Assembly (NCBI GenBank): GCA_963803065.1
Contig: CAWDKW010000001.1
Span: forward strand, 1-64,000
DNA length: 64,000 bases
Direction of reading: 5' to 3'
From: DASXMT01 sp963803065
GTDB lineage: Bacteria > Actinomycetota > Acidimicrobiia > Acidimicrobiales > RAAP-2
Positions 1-7,964 of this stretch are shown piece after piece (within the stretch, counting starts at the first letter, position 1; each line of letters begins with the position of its first letter). Made by a program: the position numbers and the translations under genes. The notes below the pieces were generated by a model. It ran no database searches and had not been told where the DNA came from. It saw only the letters and a list, made by a program, of their open reading frames with translations.

Positions 1-943
1 TGACGAGATTTTTGGCGAAGTGCTCGTGGACTTCGAAGAATTCCGAGTCGTCGGCGACGGCTCTGATGACGTCGAGCATGTCATAGGGCTTTTGGGGATC
101 TTCCGGGACAAGCGTGTTGAGCGCAGGAATGGCGCGATCGACTGGATCGCCTGAAGCGCGGCGCGGCGGATCGTCAAGATTGTTCGAGGGGATGTAGCCG
201 ACAAGCTCGCGGATCATGGCGAGGCATTCCGCGTCGTCAACCGCGACGAAATGAGCGACACCGCTTTTGGCGTTGTGCGTCATGGCGCCCCCGAGCTCCT
301 GCATGGTCACTTCCTCGTGCGTGACGGTCTTGATCACGTCCGGGCCGGTGACGAACATGTAGGAAGTGTCCCGCGTCATGAAAACGAAGTCGGTGATGGC
401 AGGCGAATAGACCGCGCCGCCTGCGCACGGGCCGAGAATGGCGCTGATCTGCGGGATCACGCCGCTGGAAAGCGTGTTGCGCAGAAAAATATCGGCATAG
501 CCCGCGAGAGAATTGACGCCCTCCTGAATGCGTGCGCCGCCGGAATCATTCAAACCGATGACAGGCGCGCCGCCGCGCAGGGCGAGATCCATAATTTTGG
601 TGATTTTCGCGCGCGTTCGATTCCAGAGAGACCCGCCGAAGACCGTAAAATCCTGCGCGAAAACGTAGACGAGGCGGCCATGGATGTGCCCGTAACCGGT
701 GATGAAGCCGTCGCCGGCGGGGCGTTGCGCGTCGACGCCAAAGTCGTGCGATTGATGGCGGACAAATTTGTCGAGCTCCTCGAAAGTGCCTTCGTCGAGC
801 AGGAGATCGATACGCTCGCGGGCGCTGAGCTTTCCTTCCTTGTGCTGGCGCGCGGTGCGCTCGGGGCCACCTCCGGCCTCGGCTTCGGCGTTGCGGCGGC
901 GGAGTTCCTCGAGACGGTCGGCGTGGTTGCGATGGGCGGTCAT
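1..943 (-). CDS. pccB: Acyl-CoA (propionyl-CoA) carboxylase carboxyltransferase beta subunit, partial
   Basis: This is a biotin-dependent acyl-CoA carboxylase beta chain. It transfers CO2 from carboxybiotin to propionyl- or acetyl-CoA in the cytoplasm. I translated the minus strand from the ATG at 943. It opens MTAHRNHADRLEELRRRNAEA and is then open to the window edge (314 codons, C-terminus missing; full proteins are about 510-540 aa). Family landmarks are KLSARERIDLLLDEGTFEE, the GDGFITGYGHIHGR block, NDSGGARIQEG (first oxyanion loop) and GPCAGGAVYSPAITDF. The match to PccB/MmdA-type carboxyltransferases is strong, but acetyl- versus propionyl-CoA specificity is not decided by what is visible. 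No clear ribosome binding site precedes the ATG. Confidence 0.9.
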   Translation of the reverse strand, partial: MTAHRNHADRLEELRRRNAEAEAGGGPERTARQHKEGKLSARERIDLLLDEGTFEELDKFVRHQSHDFGVDAQRPAGDGFITGYGHIHGRLVYVFAQDFTVFGGSLWNRTRAKITKIMDLALRGGAPVIGLNDSGGARIQEGVNSLAGYADIFLRNTLSSGVIPQISAILGPCAGGAVYSPAITDFVFMTRDTSYMFVTGPDVIKTVTHEEVTMQELGGAMTHNAKSGVAHFVAVDDAECLAMIRELVGYIPSNNLDDPPRRASGDPVDRAIPALNTLVPEDPQKPYDMLDVIRAVADDSEFFEVHEHFAKNLV

Positions 944-1400
944 AAAGTGGGGGCCTGAGATGAAGAGTGGCCTATAAAAAATTGCGGATGAAGTGCCGGG
1001 AATCCGTGTCGAGATAGAATGGGCGGGACTATTTGTTTGCAATGACTTACGCGGAATTTATCTCGGCAGGCGTGTCGAGATAGAATTTCGCTTTTCGTTT
1101 GCGGAGAAATGCTCGTGAGTTGACTGCAACACGTGGCGGTTCTTGCCATAGGCAAAAAACGTCGCACAGATTGTCCTGTTGCCGCCTCCATTCCTCTCCC
1201 TTCCGTCGCATTCCAATGCGACGGAACACCCTAGCAATGAAAGAGGGGGCGTTTCAACTGGTAGTTGCGCGGCAGTCTGAGGAAGGTGCGCAGCACTGGT
1301 GATAGAACGCACTGAAAGAAAGTGAGTTGCTTCGGTCGGGTGTTGCGGTAGACTGGCGCATTAAAAATTTTCGTTTCGCCTTTCGTTCGCTTAACGATCT
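944..1400. other. Intergenic region with a direct repeat and a hairpin
   Basis: No credible gene is present between the divergent pccB and HD-dNTPase genes. A 16-bp direct repeat, CGTGTCGAGATAGAAT, occurs at 1005-1020 and 1071-1086, 66 bp apart. The second copy also forms an inverted repeat, TATCTCG at 1059-1065 pairing with CGAGATA at 1076-1082. The repeats could be regulator sites for either flanking gene. This is visible structure only, with no functional proof. Confidence 0.4.
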
Positions 1401-2702
1401 ATGTACTATTTGACTGGTCCCGATAACGAACCCACCCAACGGGTTCGCTGTCCTGTGCACGGGTTAATCGAATATTCTCGCAACGAACGCAAGATTATTG
1501 ACCATCCTGTCTTTCAAAGATTGCGGAACATCCGCCAACTTGCGATGGAATATTTGGTTTATCCAGGGGGTATTCACACTCGATTTGAGCACAGTTTAGG
1601 AGTAATGGATTTGGTAGCTCAAATGTTCGATCATCTCGTTCGGCATCACAAACCGATTATCGAGGAGGAGCTGAAACCGGTTCTACAGCTCAGAGAAGAC
1701 ACGCTCGCTAAGGCGCGTCAGGCTATGCGACTCGTTGGTCTTTTGCATGATGTTGGCCATCCTGCTTTTGCGCATGCCGGCGAGAAAGCGATACCGGGTG
1801 GCAACCATGAGGACGTTTCCGTTTACGTTCTCGGACATGTGCTAAAAGACGACCTGGAAAGACTCTTCTTCCCAGGGGCACCAGAACTTCTAATTCTCTT
1901 GCTAAAAAAATCTCCTGAACTGGCGTTTCTCAGTCAGCTCATTTCCGGAGAGGTCGACGCCGATCGCGCCGATTACTTGCTCCGGGACTCCTTACACTGC
2001 GGCGTCAGCTACGGAGTGTACGATTCTGTCAAGTTAGTCGATTCGCTAACTTTAGTGAAGGATCGTGACGATGGCCGCTTACGACTTGCCTTCGACCGAG
2101 GTGGCGAGCATACGTTTGAGGCGCTCATTCTTGCGCGATATCAGATGAACACACAGGTCTATTTTCACAAAATTAGACGAATATACGACCATTACCTCGA
2201 AGAATACTGCAAGATCTGGGGCCGCGAGAATTATAAGAGCTTCGACGATGTACTTAAGCACGACGACACGTCTGTCATGGCGGAAATTCGCAAGGATGCA
2301 AAATTGGATGTTGAGTCCAAGCCTTGGGCAGAACGAATATTAGAGCGTCGACATCATCGCGTCGTGTACGAAACCGGTGACAATGCTGATTATGCTCACC
2401 TTCAACTGGCAAAGCGAATCCTGAGAAGATTGAAAGAGCTGTTTGAAGGTCTAGACTTCTACCTTGATGATTCGCCGGTTTCGATATACAAACTTTCGAT
2501 TCCTGATGAACAAGGGGAGCCCCAGGTAGAAAATTTGTACATTAAGGAACGCAACGGAGCGCTCAAGCTCCTAACAAGCGATAGTGCGATCGTTGCTAAG
2601 ATTCCGAAAAAGGTGCGAACCGTTCGCATCTTCGCGGACGCCGAAGGCCCGGTATTGAAACAGATACGCGAAAAAGCGAGAGAATTGGAGAGTACTGCAT
2701 GA
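1401..2702 (+). CDS. HD-domain deoxynucleoside triphosphohydrolase (SAMHD1/YwfO-like)
   Basis: This 433-aa protein belongs to the HD phosphohydrolase superfamily, which hydrolyses dNTPs to deoxynucleosides plus triphosphate. The metal-binding set is visible: HTRFEHSLG (H64), LLHDVGHPAFAH (H116, D117) and VDADRADYLLRD (about D188). This is the same arrangement as in SAMHD1 and bacterial dGTPase-like enzymes. Length and order resemble Bacillus YwfO, recalled from memory. It overlaps the next gene by ATGA, so the two are probably translationally coupled. Both genes look AT-richer than the flanking acidobacterial genes, a sign of horizontal acquisition. The ATG at 1401 has no obvious Shine-Dalgarno sequence. 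It could serve nucleotide-pool control or phage defence by dNTP depletion; the second is inference. Confidence 0.85.
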   Translation: MYYLTGPDNEPTQRVRCPVHGLIEYSRNERKIIDHPVFQRLRNIRQLAMEYLVYPGGIHTRFEHSLGVMDLVAQMFDHLVRHHKPIIEEELKPVLQLREDTLAKARQAMRLVGLLHDVGHPAFAHAGEKAIPGGNHEDVSVYVLGHVLKDDLERLFFPGAPELLILLLKKSPELAFLSQLISGEVDADRADYLLRDSLHCGVSYGVYDSVKLVDSLTLVKDRDDGRLRLAFDRGGEHTFEALILARYQMNTQVYFHKIRRIYDHYLEEYCKIWGRENYKSFDDVLKHDDTSVMAEIRKDAKLDVESKPWAERILERRHHRVVYETGDNADYAHLQLAKRILRRLKELFEGLDFYLDDSPVSIYKLSIPDEQGEPQVENLYIKERNGALKLLTSDSAIVAKIPKKVRTVRIFADAEGPVLKQIREKARELESTA

Positions 2703-3304
2703 ATCTACATGATGATCTTGTTTATTCTGATGACCTCGGATGCGCCTTTTTGACCGCGATAGTACAGGCGTTCGCCTCCATCCACCCTGATGTTCGTCTC
2801 GGACGAACTGCGATGCAGAAACTTACATACTTCGTAAAGATCCTTGGCGCTCCAGTTCCGTTTCGATTTGGGATATACACGTATGGCCCCTATTCTGATC
2901 ACGTGACCTTCTCTGTGGAATCCCTTCTCGCTGATGAGGTGATCGTGGATCTCAGCGACAATCCTAATTACTCGAATTATAAGCCCGGGCAAAACGCTCA
3001 AGAATTGCTGTCCGAGTTTGTGTTCGAGCTGAATCCTTATGAGCACACGGTCCATCAGGTAGTTGAAAGACTCGGTAGGTTGTTACCTGGCCAGTTGGAA
3101 CTGGTTTCAACTCTGCACTTTATAGCTACACGACAGATGCAGATCTTTGGACACGCCGAAGAAGAATCTGTGCTTAGCGAGTTCAGGGCGATTAAAGGCG
3201 ATAAATTCGGCGAAGCAGATGTCAGGTCTTGTTATCTGTCGCTATACGAGACTGGGCTACTACCAAAATCGCGTTTACGGGCTATAGGAGCGGCTAGATC
3301 TTAG
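2699..3304 (+). CDS. YwgA/SocA-like (Panacea-type) partner of the HD dNTPase
   Basis: This is a 201-aa protein whose ATG overlaps the dNTPase stop codon (ATGA at 2699-2702). Residues of about 35-85 read RTAMQKLTYFVKILG followed by FRFGIYTYGPYSDHV and LADEVI. That is the 'LQKLLYFL ... YGPYS' pattern of YwgA and of the DUF4065/SocA (Panacea) fold, which occurs in antitoxins and adaptor proteins. No catalytic motif is visible. Bacillus has a ywfO-ywgA gene pair (from memory), so the HD enzyme and this protein probably act together, with this one as regulator, sensor or antitoxin-like partner. The family assignment rests on motif pattern and context, so confidence is moderate. Confidence 0.7.
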   Translation: MNLHDDLVYSDDLGCAFLTAIVQAFASIHPDVRLGRTAMQKLTYFVKILGAPVPFRFGIYTYGPYSDHVTFSVESLLADEVIVDLSDNPNYSNYKPGQNAQELLSEFVFELNPYEHTVHQVVERLGRLLPGQLELVSTLHFIATRQMQIFGHAEEESVLSEFRAIKGDKFGEADVRSCYLSLYETGLLPKSRLRAIGAARS

Positions 3305-3411
3305 GACCGGGCTAGTGGGGCGGTTTGTCTAGCGCGACGCGGCCGAGATCGGGCTGTTTCTTGAGGCAAAGGGGATCGCGAGTTCAAAGGCTCGCGCGCG
3401 GAGGTGCACCG

Positions 3412-3810
3412 ATGAAGATTCGGGTTTTCTTGCCGATGCTGGCGGCGATTGTGCTGGCGCCGGTTTTCGCGCCGGGTGCTGCGGCGCACCATTCGAGCGC
3501 GGGCTTCAATCTCCAGCATCCCATTAACATCAAGGGCAAAGTCACCAAATTCGACTGGGCCAATCCGCACGCTTTCATCTATCTCAACGTGAAGAACAAG
3601 AACGGCGGGGTGGACGAATGGCGCGTGGAGGCCAACAGCCCCAACATGCTCAGCCGCGTGGGATGGAGTCGCGACATCATCAAAGAGGGCGATGAAATCA
3701 CGGTGAACGGCGCGCCCGCCAATAACGGCTCCGAAGTGATGCGTCTGCAGAACGTGATTCTCGGCAACGGCCAGAAGCTGGATGGCCAGGGCTTCAGTTA
3801 CGGACACTAG
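3412..3810 (+). CDS. Secreted DUF6152-type protein
   Basis: This 132-aa protein has a Sec signal peptide: MKIRVF, a hydrophobic stretch LPMLAAIVLAPVF, then an AAA-HH cleavage region. The mature part begins HHSSAGF and contains KVTKFDWANPHAFIYL and a small beta-rich domain (DEITVNGAPANNG), matching the DUF6152 family common in Acidobacteriota and Proteobacteria. Function is unknown; a periplasmic OB-like fold has been suggested for such proteins. I chose the ATG at 3412 because a GGAGGT ribosome binding site lies at 3400-3405 and because it yields a clean signal peptide. Longer in-frame starts do not. Confidence 0.85.
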   Translation: MKIRVFLPMLAAIVLAPVFAPGAAAHHSSAGFNLQHPINIKGKVTKFDWANPHAFIYLNVKNKNGGVDEWRVEANSPNMLSRVGWSRDIIKEGDEITVNGAPANNGSEVMRLQNVILGNGQKLDGQGFSYGH

Positions 3811-4040
3811 CTATCTCATAAATACTTGAACTCCGGGGGGCAAGTTGCTTCAGGGGGTAAAACTCTGATTTACAAGACCGACGGAAGGCAAAGGCTCGCG
3901 GAACATCGGTATGGCCCCTTGACTCGCTCCGCTCGCTCGGGGCCGCGATCCTTACCGGATCGCCAAGCACCGCGAGCGGTATGGCGCTGCGCGCCGATTC
4001 CTTTTGCCGTGGCTGAAGCCACGGCCTACAAGGCTGCTCT
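3810..4040. repeat. Composite REP-like palindromic repeat, copy A
   Basis: A 26-bp front block (3810-3835, containing AAATACTTGAACTCCG) is followed by a block of about 109 bp (3891-3999) and a hairpin. The large block holds nested inverted repeats. The outer stem is CCGCTCGC (3929-3936) with GCGAGCGG (3972-3979). The inner stem is GCGATCC (3945-3951) with GGATCGC (3957-3963). It is followed by GCCGTGGCT-ga-AGCCACGGC (4006-4025). A second copy lies about 1.05 kb downstream, beyond the next gene. The rest of the interval 3811-4115 shows no gene. Confidence 0.75.
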
Positions 4041-4115
4041 CACGCATACACTGAAACTCCGACCCCCAAAACTGCCTTTGTGAGATGACTTATGACCTGT
4101 GGAAAGGAGCGTCCG

Positions 4116-4835
4116 TTGCGAAAGAGCGCCGCAATTCTAATCTTTTCTGCCGCTGCTTGGCTCGGCTGCGCGATTTTTTCCGCACAGGCGGCGCGGCAAT
4201 CTTCTGCTCCGAAAAGCCAGGGAAAGTTTTCGCCGCGCGATTTCTCCGGCGTCTGGTTCATCGAGCCCTACTACCAGACCATTTTGCCGAAGGAGGATCC
4301 GCCGTTCCGCCCCGCCGCCGAAGCGCTGTTCAAGAAATGGAATTACGAAAAGGAGCATTCCGATCCCGAGCGCGGGCCCGATCCTGCTCCGCGCTGCATT
4401 CCTCCGGGAATTCCGCGGACCATGCTGCAGCCGTTTCCCTGGGAAATCGTCATGGCGCGCGACCGCATCGTGATGATCTTCGAATACCAATCGCTGGTGC
4501 GGCAGATTTTCACCGACGGCCGCGGCCATCCGAAAGATCTCGACCCCACCTATATGGGCAATTCCATCGGCAAATGGGACGGCGACACGCTGGTGGTGGA
4601 TGACGTCGGATTCAACGGAAAGACCTGGCTCGATCCCAAGGGATTGCCCACGAGCGATGCGCTGCATGTGACCGAGCGCATTCGCCGCATCGACTACAAC
4701 ACTCTCGAGGCCGCATTCACCATTGACGATTCGAAAATGTACACGAAGCCGTGGACGGCCACGAAACGCTTCACCCTCAAGCCGGATTGGCAAATTAAGG
4801 AATACGTCTGCGCGGAAAATAACCTGACGCACTAG
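4116..4835 (+). CDS. Secreted acidobacterial-type protein of unknown function
   Basis: This protein has an N-terminal signal sequence (RKSAAILIFSAAAWLGCAIF, then AQA-A) and a mature domain of about 210 aa beginning FSPRDFSGVWF. Distinct motifs are PGIPRTMLQPFPWEIV, VRQIFTDGRGHP, YMGNSIGKWDGDTLVVD, HVTERIRRID and a final KEYVCAENN. Such proteins are highly expanded in Acidobacteriota genomes next to DUF6152 genes, and I know no biochemical role. An upstream ATG at 4092 is in frame. I prefer the TTG at 4116 because GGAAAGGAG (4101-4109) sits 6-7 nt before it and the signal peptide then starts correctly. The gene is flanked by the two copies of the composite repeat. Confidence 0.8.
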   Translation: MRKSAAILIFSAAAWLGCAIFSAQAARQSSAPKSQGKFSPRDFSGVWFIEPYYQTILPKEDPPFRPAAEALFKKWNYEKEHSDPERGPDPAPRCIPPGIPRTMLQPFPWEIVMARDRIVMIFEYQSLVRQIFTDGRGHPKDLDPTYMGNSIGKWDGDTLVVDDVGFNGKTWLDPKGLPTSDALHVTERIRRIDYNTLEAAFTIDDSKMYTKPWTATKRFTLKPDWQIKEYVCAENNLTH

Positions 4836-4863
4836 AACATGGCTCGCGACTAGAAGCTATCAA

Positions 4864-5110
4864 GCTGTCTCAGAAATACTTGAACTCCGAGAAGCAGGTT
4901 CCTCCGGGGGCTCGCCCGATATAATCCGAGGCTTATTTGTCAGGGCAGCGCGAAACCAAAAGCTCGCGGAGCATTGGTATGGCCCCTTGAGTCGCTCCGC
5001 TCGCTCGGGGCGCGATCCTTACCGGATCGCCAAGCACCGCGAGCGGTATGGCGCTTCGCGCCGATTTATTTCCCAGCGCTCGCGCGCTGGGCTACAGTCT
5101 TCCGCTCCTT
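4864..5110. repeat. Composite REP-like palindromic repeat, copy B
   Basis: This is the second copy of the composite repeat. The front block is 4864-4889 (2 mismatches to copy A over 26 bp) and the main block about 4959-5066, nearly identical to copy A including the nested CCGCTCGC/GCGAGCGG and GCGATCC/GGATCGC stems. It ends with a different hairpin, CCCAGCGC-TCGC-GCGCTGGG (5072-5091), followed by a GCTCC/GGAGC stem near 5102-5114. The remaining bases of 4836-5258 hold no gene that I can support. Confidence 0.75.
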
Positions 5111-5258
5111 CGGAGCTGAGCTGCATCCGGTGGTGCCTGTAGTTGGCCCCAGCAGCGGGCTTGCGCGTGACCGCAGGCTCGCCGGAGTCATGCTAGGATA
5201 TTTCCGCCCGACCACCTCAGCAGAATTTCATCATCGCTTGCGCATTCGCTGAGCCGTC

Positions 5259-6857
5259 GTGTATCGAGGTTCGCGAATCTTGAGCAGCACGGTTACCGAC
5301 CACGCGGAAACCTACCAGGCGCCCGCGGTTAATCCCTGGATTATCACCGCGACGGTGATGCTGGCCACGTTCATGGAGCTGCTCGATTCGAGCATCGCAA
5401 ACGTTTCCCTCCCGCACATCTCCCGCAGCATGTCGGCTGGCATCGACCAAAGCACCTGGATTCTTACTTCCTATCTGGTTTCAAACGCCATCGTGCTGCC
5501 GCTGGTTGGCTGGTTTTCAAAGCTCATCGGGCGAAAACAGTTTTTCATGTGCTGCACGCTGGTGTTCACGGTGAGCTCGCTTCTATGCGGGCTGGCGCCG
5601 AGCCTGCCATTGCTGGTTTTCTTCCGCGTGCTGCAAGGCGCCGGGGGCGGAGGCATGCAGCCCTCCGCGCAAGCCATCCTGATCGACAGCTTTCCCCGCA
5701 AGCAGCACGGCATGGCCATGGCCATGTACGCCACCGGCGCGCTGATCGCTCCGGCCATCGGGCCGACCATCGGCGGCTGGATTACCGACAGCTACTCCTG
5801 GCGCTGGATTTTCCTGATCAACATTCCCATCGGCATTCTGTCGATTGCGCTGAGTTCCTTCGTGCTTTCCGATCCTCCGCACGCGTCGAAACAAGCCGGC
5901 AGCGCGCGGCAGATCGACTACATCGGCCTCAGCCTGCTCAGCATCGGGCTCGGATTCACCCAAGTGGTCCTCGACAAGGGCCAACGCGAGGAATGGTTCC
6001 GCTCGCACTTTATCGTGGTGATGGCTGTTGTGGCCGCCGCGGCGCTGATCGCACTGGTTTGGTGGGAGTTCAAGACGCCCAATCCGGTTGTGGAATTACA
6101 CCTGCTGCTCAACCGCAATTTCTTCGTTTCCACGGCGCTGATTTTTCTGATCGGATTCATCCTGTACGGCACGGTTGTGTTGCTGCCGATCCTGTTGCAA
6201 ACAGTGGTGGGATTCACCGCCGAAAACAGCGAGCCTCGTTCTCTTGCCGGAGGCATCGCCGGATTGCTGGCGCTGCCCATCATCGGGCGCGTTCTTACGA
6301 AAGCCGATCCGCGGAGGCTGATTTTCATTGGCTTGATTATTCTTTCCTTCGGTGTGCTTCAGCTTTCCCACGTGGGATTCGGCACATCGATGCGCGCGCC
6401 GGCCGGCGATTGGATCATCTCGCGACTCGCGACATCTTTCCTGTTCGTGCCCGCGAACGTGATGGCCTTCGGAAATGTGGGACGCGACAAGACCAACCAG
6501 GCCAGCGGACTGGTGAATCTATCGCGCAATATCGGCGGAAGCATGGGCATCTCGTTCGTCACCACCATGCTTTACTGGCGCGCCAGCTACCATTTCAAAA
6601 TGCTGGGAGGATCAGCGATCGCCGCCGGGAATCTGGGCCGCGGGGCGGCGCAGCTTGCCGCCAGTGCTTCGCATGCCGCGGGGAAAGCGCAGGTATTGAT
6701 GTATCAGGGGCTCGAACGCCAGGCCATGATGGCTGCGTTCGTCGACAGCTTTCGAATTCTGGCGGGAGTTGCACTGGTTGTGATTCCGCTGCTTTTTCTG
6801 CTGAAGCGAACTAAGCCAGCCGCCGCGCCCATTACTGCCGGCGAAGTGGCCGCCTAG
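5259..6857 (+). CDS. DHA2-family MFS multidrug exporter (EmrB/QacA type)
   Basis: This is an inner-membrane proton-coupled drug exporter of 532 aa, the usual length for 14-helix DHA2 transporters. Landmarks are FMELLDSSIANVSLPHI in helix 1, SNAIVLPLVGWFSKLIGRKQFF (motif A region), RVLQGAGGGGMQP and GPTIGGWITDSYSWRWIFLINIPIG (motif C region). A local oddity lies at residues of about 321-330. The family expects something like AxLVLxPGGIAGLL. Here the correct-looking peptide PKTASLVLLP is in the +1 frame between about 6220 and 6249, so the frame slips and then recovers. The start is GTG 5259; a TTG at 5280 with GAGG upstream is an alternative. The gene overlaps the tail of the DUF4159 fragment tail-to-tail. 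Confidence 0.88.
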   Translation: MYRGSRILSSTVTDHAETYQAPAVNPWIITATVMLATFMELLDSSIANVSLPHISRSMSAGIDQSTWILTSYLVSNAIVLPLVGWFSKLIGRKQFFMCCTLVFTVSSLLCGLAPSLPLLVFFRVLQGAGGGGMQPSAQAILIDSFPRKQHGMAMAMYATGALIAPAIGPTIGGWITDSYSWRWIFLINIPIGILSIALSSFVLSDPPHASKQAGSARQIDYIGLSLLSIGLGFTQVVLDKGQREEWFRSHFIVVMAVVAAAALIALVWWEFKTPNPVVELHLLLNRNFFVSTALIFLIGFILYGTVVLLPILLQTVVGFTAENSEPRSLAGGIAGLLALPIIGRVLTKADPRRLIFIGLIILSFGVLQLSHVGFGTSMRAPAGDWIISRLATSFLFVPANVMAFGNVGRDKTNQASGLVNLSRNIGGSMGISFVTTMLYWRASYHFKMLGGSAIAAGNLGRGAAQLAASASHAAGKAQVLMYQGLERQAMMAAFVDSFRILAGVALVVIPLLFLLKRTKPAAAPITAGEVAA

Positions 6858-6965
6858 TGGGTCATGGCGTAGACAATGTAATTCACGCCGATACGGATTC
6901 CCAGCGCTGAAAATTTCTCGGGATATCTCGGCTCATCCGCCCACTCCCACGAATCGCCGATATCC
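6854..6965 (-). pseudogene. C-terminal fragment of a DUF4159 protein at the contig joint
   Basis: The last 36 or so residues of the minus ORF read DSWEWADEPRYPEKFSALGI and then GVNYIVYAMTH. This is the characteristic C-terminus of DUF4159 proteins, which are common in Acidobacteriota. It does not fit any P450. Its base composition matches the left part of the window, and it ends tail-to-tail with the MFS gene. It is the remaining 3' end of an acidobacterial gene whose 5' part is absent because unrelated sequence begins at about 6966. Confidence 0.75.
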
Positions 6966-7939
6966 GTGACCGGTGTTCCGGCGGCGACCTCGACGCCTCC
7001 GACGGAGGTCGTGCGACGGGCGAGCCGGAAGTCGGCCTTCACCGGGCTCTCCACCCGCAGAACTTCCTCGAGGAAATCGGGGATCCGATCGCGGTCGGCC
7101 CGCAATTCGTCCTGCAGCTCCGGGTGCTCCGCGAGGTGCTTCAGCGCCGCGGCCAGGAGGCGGGCGGTCGTCTCCTGGCCGGCGGCGAACAGGAAGGTAG
7201 AGGTTCGCACCACCGAGGTGACCGCTGGTGTCGTCCCGTCGGGATAGGTCGCCAGCGCCAGGTCGGTGAGGACGTCCTGGCGCGGCCGGCGCCGCCGGTC
7301 CTCGATGTATTCGGAGAAGTACTCGTCGAGCCAGGCGAGCGGGTTCTCACCCGGATTGCCGCTCTCGCCGACACCGACCTCACCGGGGGTCACGCTCAGT
7401 CCGAAGCCGTCACGGAACCGTTGATGGTCCTCCTCCGGCACGCCGAGCAGGTCAGCCACGACCAGCATGGCGAAGGGCTGTGTGTAGGCGCTGATGAGCT
7501 CGCACCGACCCTCATCGACGAACTCGTCGAGCTGCTCATCGGCGAGGCGCCAGATGAAGGCCTCGTTGTCCTTCAGCCGCTTCGGGGTGATCAGGCGCAT
7601 CAGCAGTGCCCGTTCGCGGGCATGGTCGGGCGGGTCCATCGTCACCATGTGCTCGTGCATCGGCAGCTGGTCCCGGTAGCGATCGACGACATCGTTCACG
7701 TCATCGCCCTCGAGTGGGACCGGGAAGGTGGCGAAGGGTCCGACGACCGAGTTGCACGACGAGAAGGTCTCGGAGTCTCGGTAGACCTGGCTCGTCTCGT
7801 CGTACCCGGTCACAGCCACCACCCCGAGATGAGGAAGGGGCAGCACCGGGCACGCCCTGCGCAGCTGCTCGAAGTACGGGTAGGGGTCCTCGACCAATGA
7901 CTGGTCGAAGAAGAAGTCGATCGTCTGCCAGTCGCTCAA
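6854..7939 (-). CDS. Cytochrome P450 (paralog 1), heme loop lost at the contig joint
   Basis: Residues 1-325 are a class I bacterial P450: DPYPYFEQLRRACPV, ALLMRLITPKRLKDNEAFIWRLAD, LVVADLLGVPEEDH, the I-helix AAGQETTARL and the ExxR motif in EEVLRVES. After GGVEVAAGTPV the reading changes abruptly to DUF4159 sequence, so the Cys heme-ligand loop (FGxGxHxCxG) and the last 85 or so residues are missing. As it stands the product cannot bind heme. It is highly similar to the P450s at 8778-10073 and 35646-36911. It is divergent from a TetR gene with two operator-like palindromes between them. The whole ORF is listed; the true P450 part is about 6966-7939. Confidence 0.85.
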   Translation of the reverse strand: MSDWQTIDFFFDQSLVEDPYPYFEQLRRACPVLPLPHLGVVAVTGYDETSQVYRDSETFSSCNSVVGPFATFPVPLEGDDVNDVVDRYRDQLPMHEHMVTMDPPDHARERALLMRLITPKRLKDNEAFIWRLADEQLDEFVDEGRCELISAYTQPFAMLVVADLLGVPEEDHQRFRDGFGLSVTPGEVGVGESGNPGENPLAWLDEYFSEYIEDRRRRPRQDVLTDLALATYPDGTTPAVTSVVRTSTFLFAAGQETTARLLAAALKHLAEHPELQDELRADRDRIPDFLEEVLRVESPVKADFRLARRTTSVGGVEVAAGTPVTDIGDSWEWADEPRYPEKFSALGIRIGVNYIVYAMTH

Positions 7940-7964
7940 CCCGGTCTCCCGTTCTCACAGTGAG

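Noticed and set aside
251..958. 235-aa plus-strand ORF
   Set aside because: It is antisense to the clear pccB carboxyltransferase and has no protein-like pattern.
3810..5110. CRISPR array or IS element at the repeats
   Set aside because: Only two copies, 1 kb apart, with nested stems and no spacer regularity, no transposase and no target duplication.
6854..7939. A natural P450-DUF4159 fusion enzyme
   Set aside because: The P450 loses its heme ligand and the composition changes at the same point, so a joint of two genomes is far more likely.
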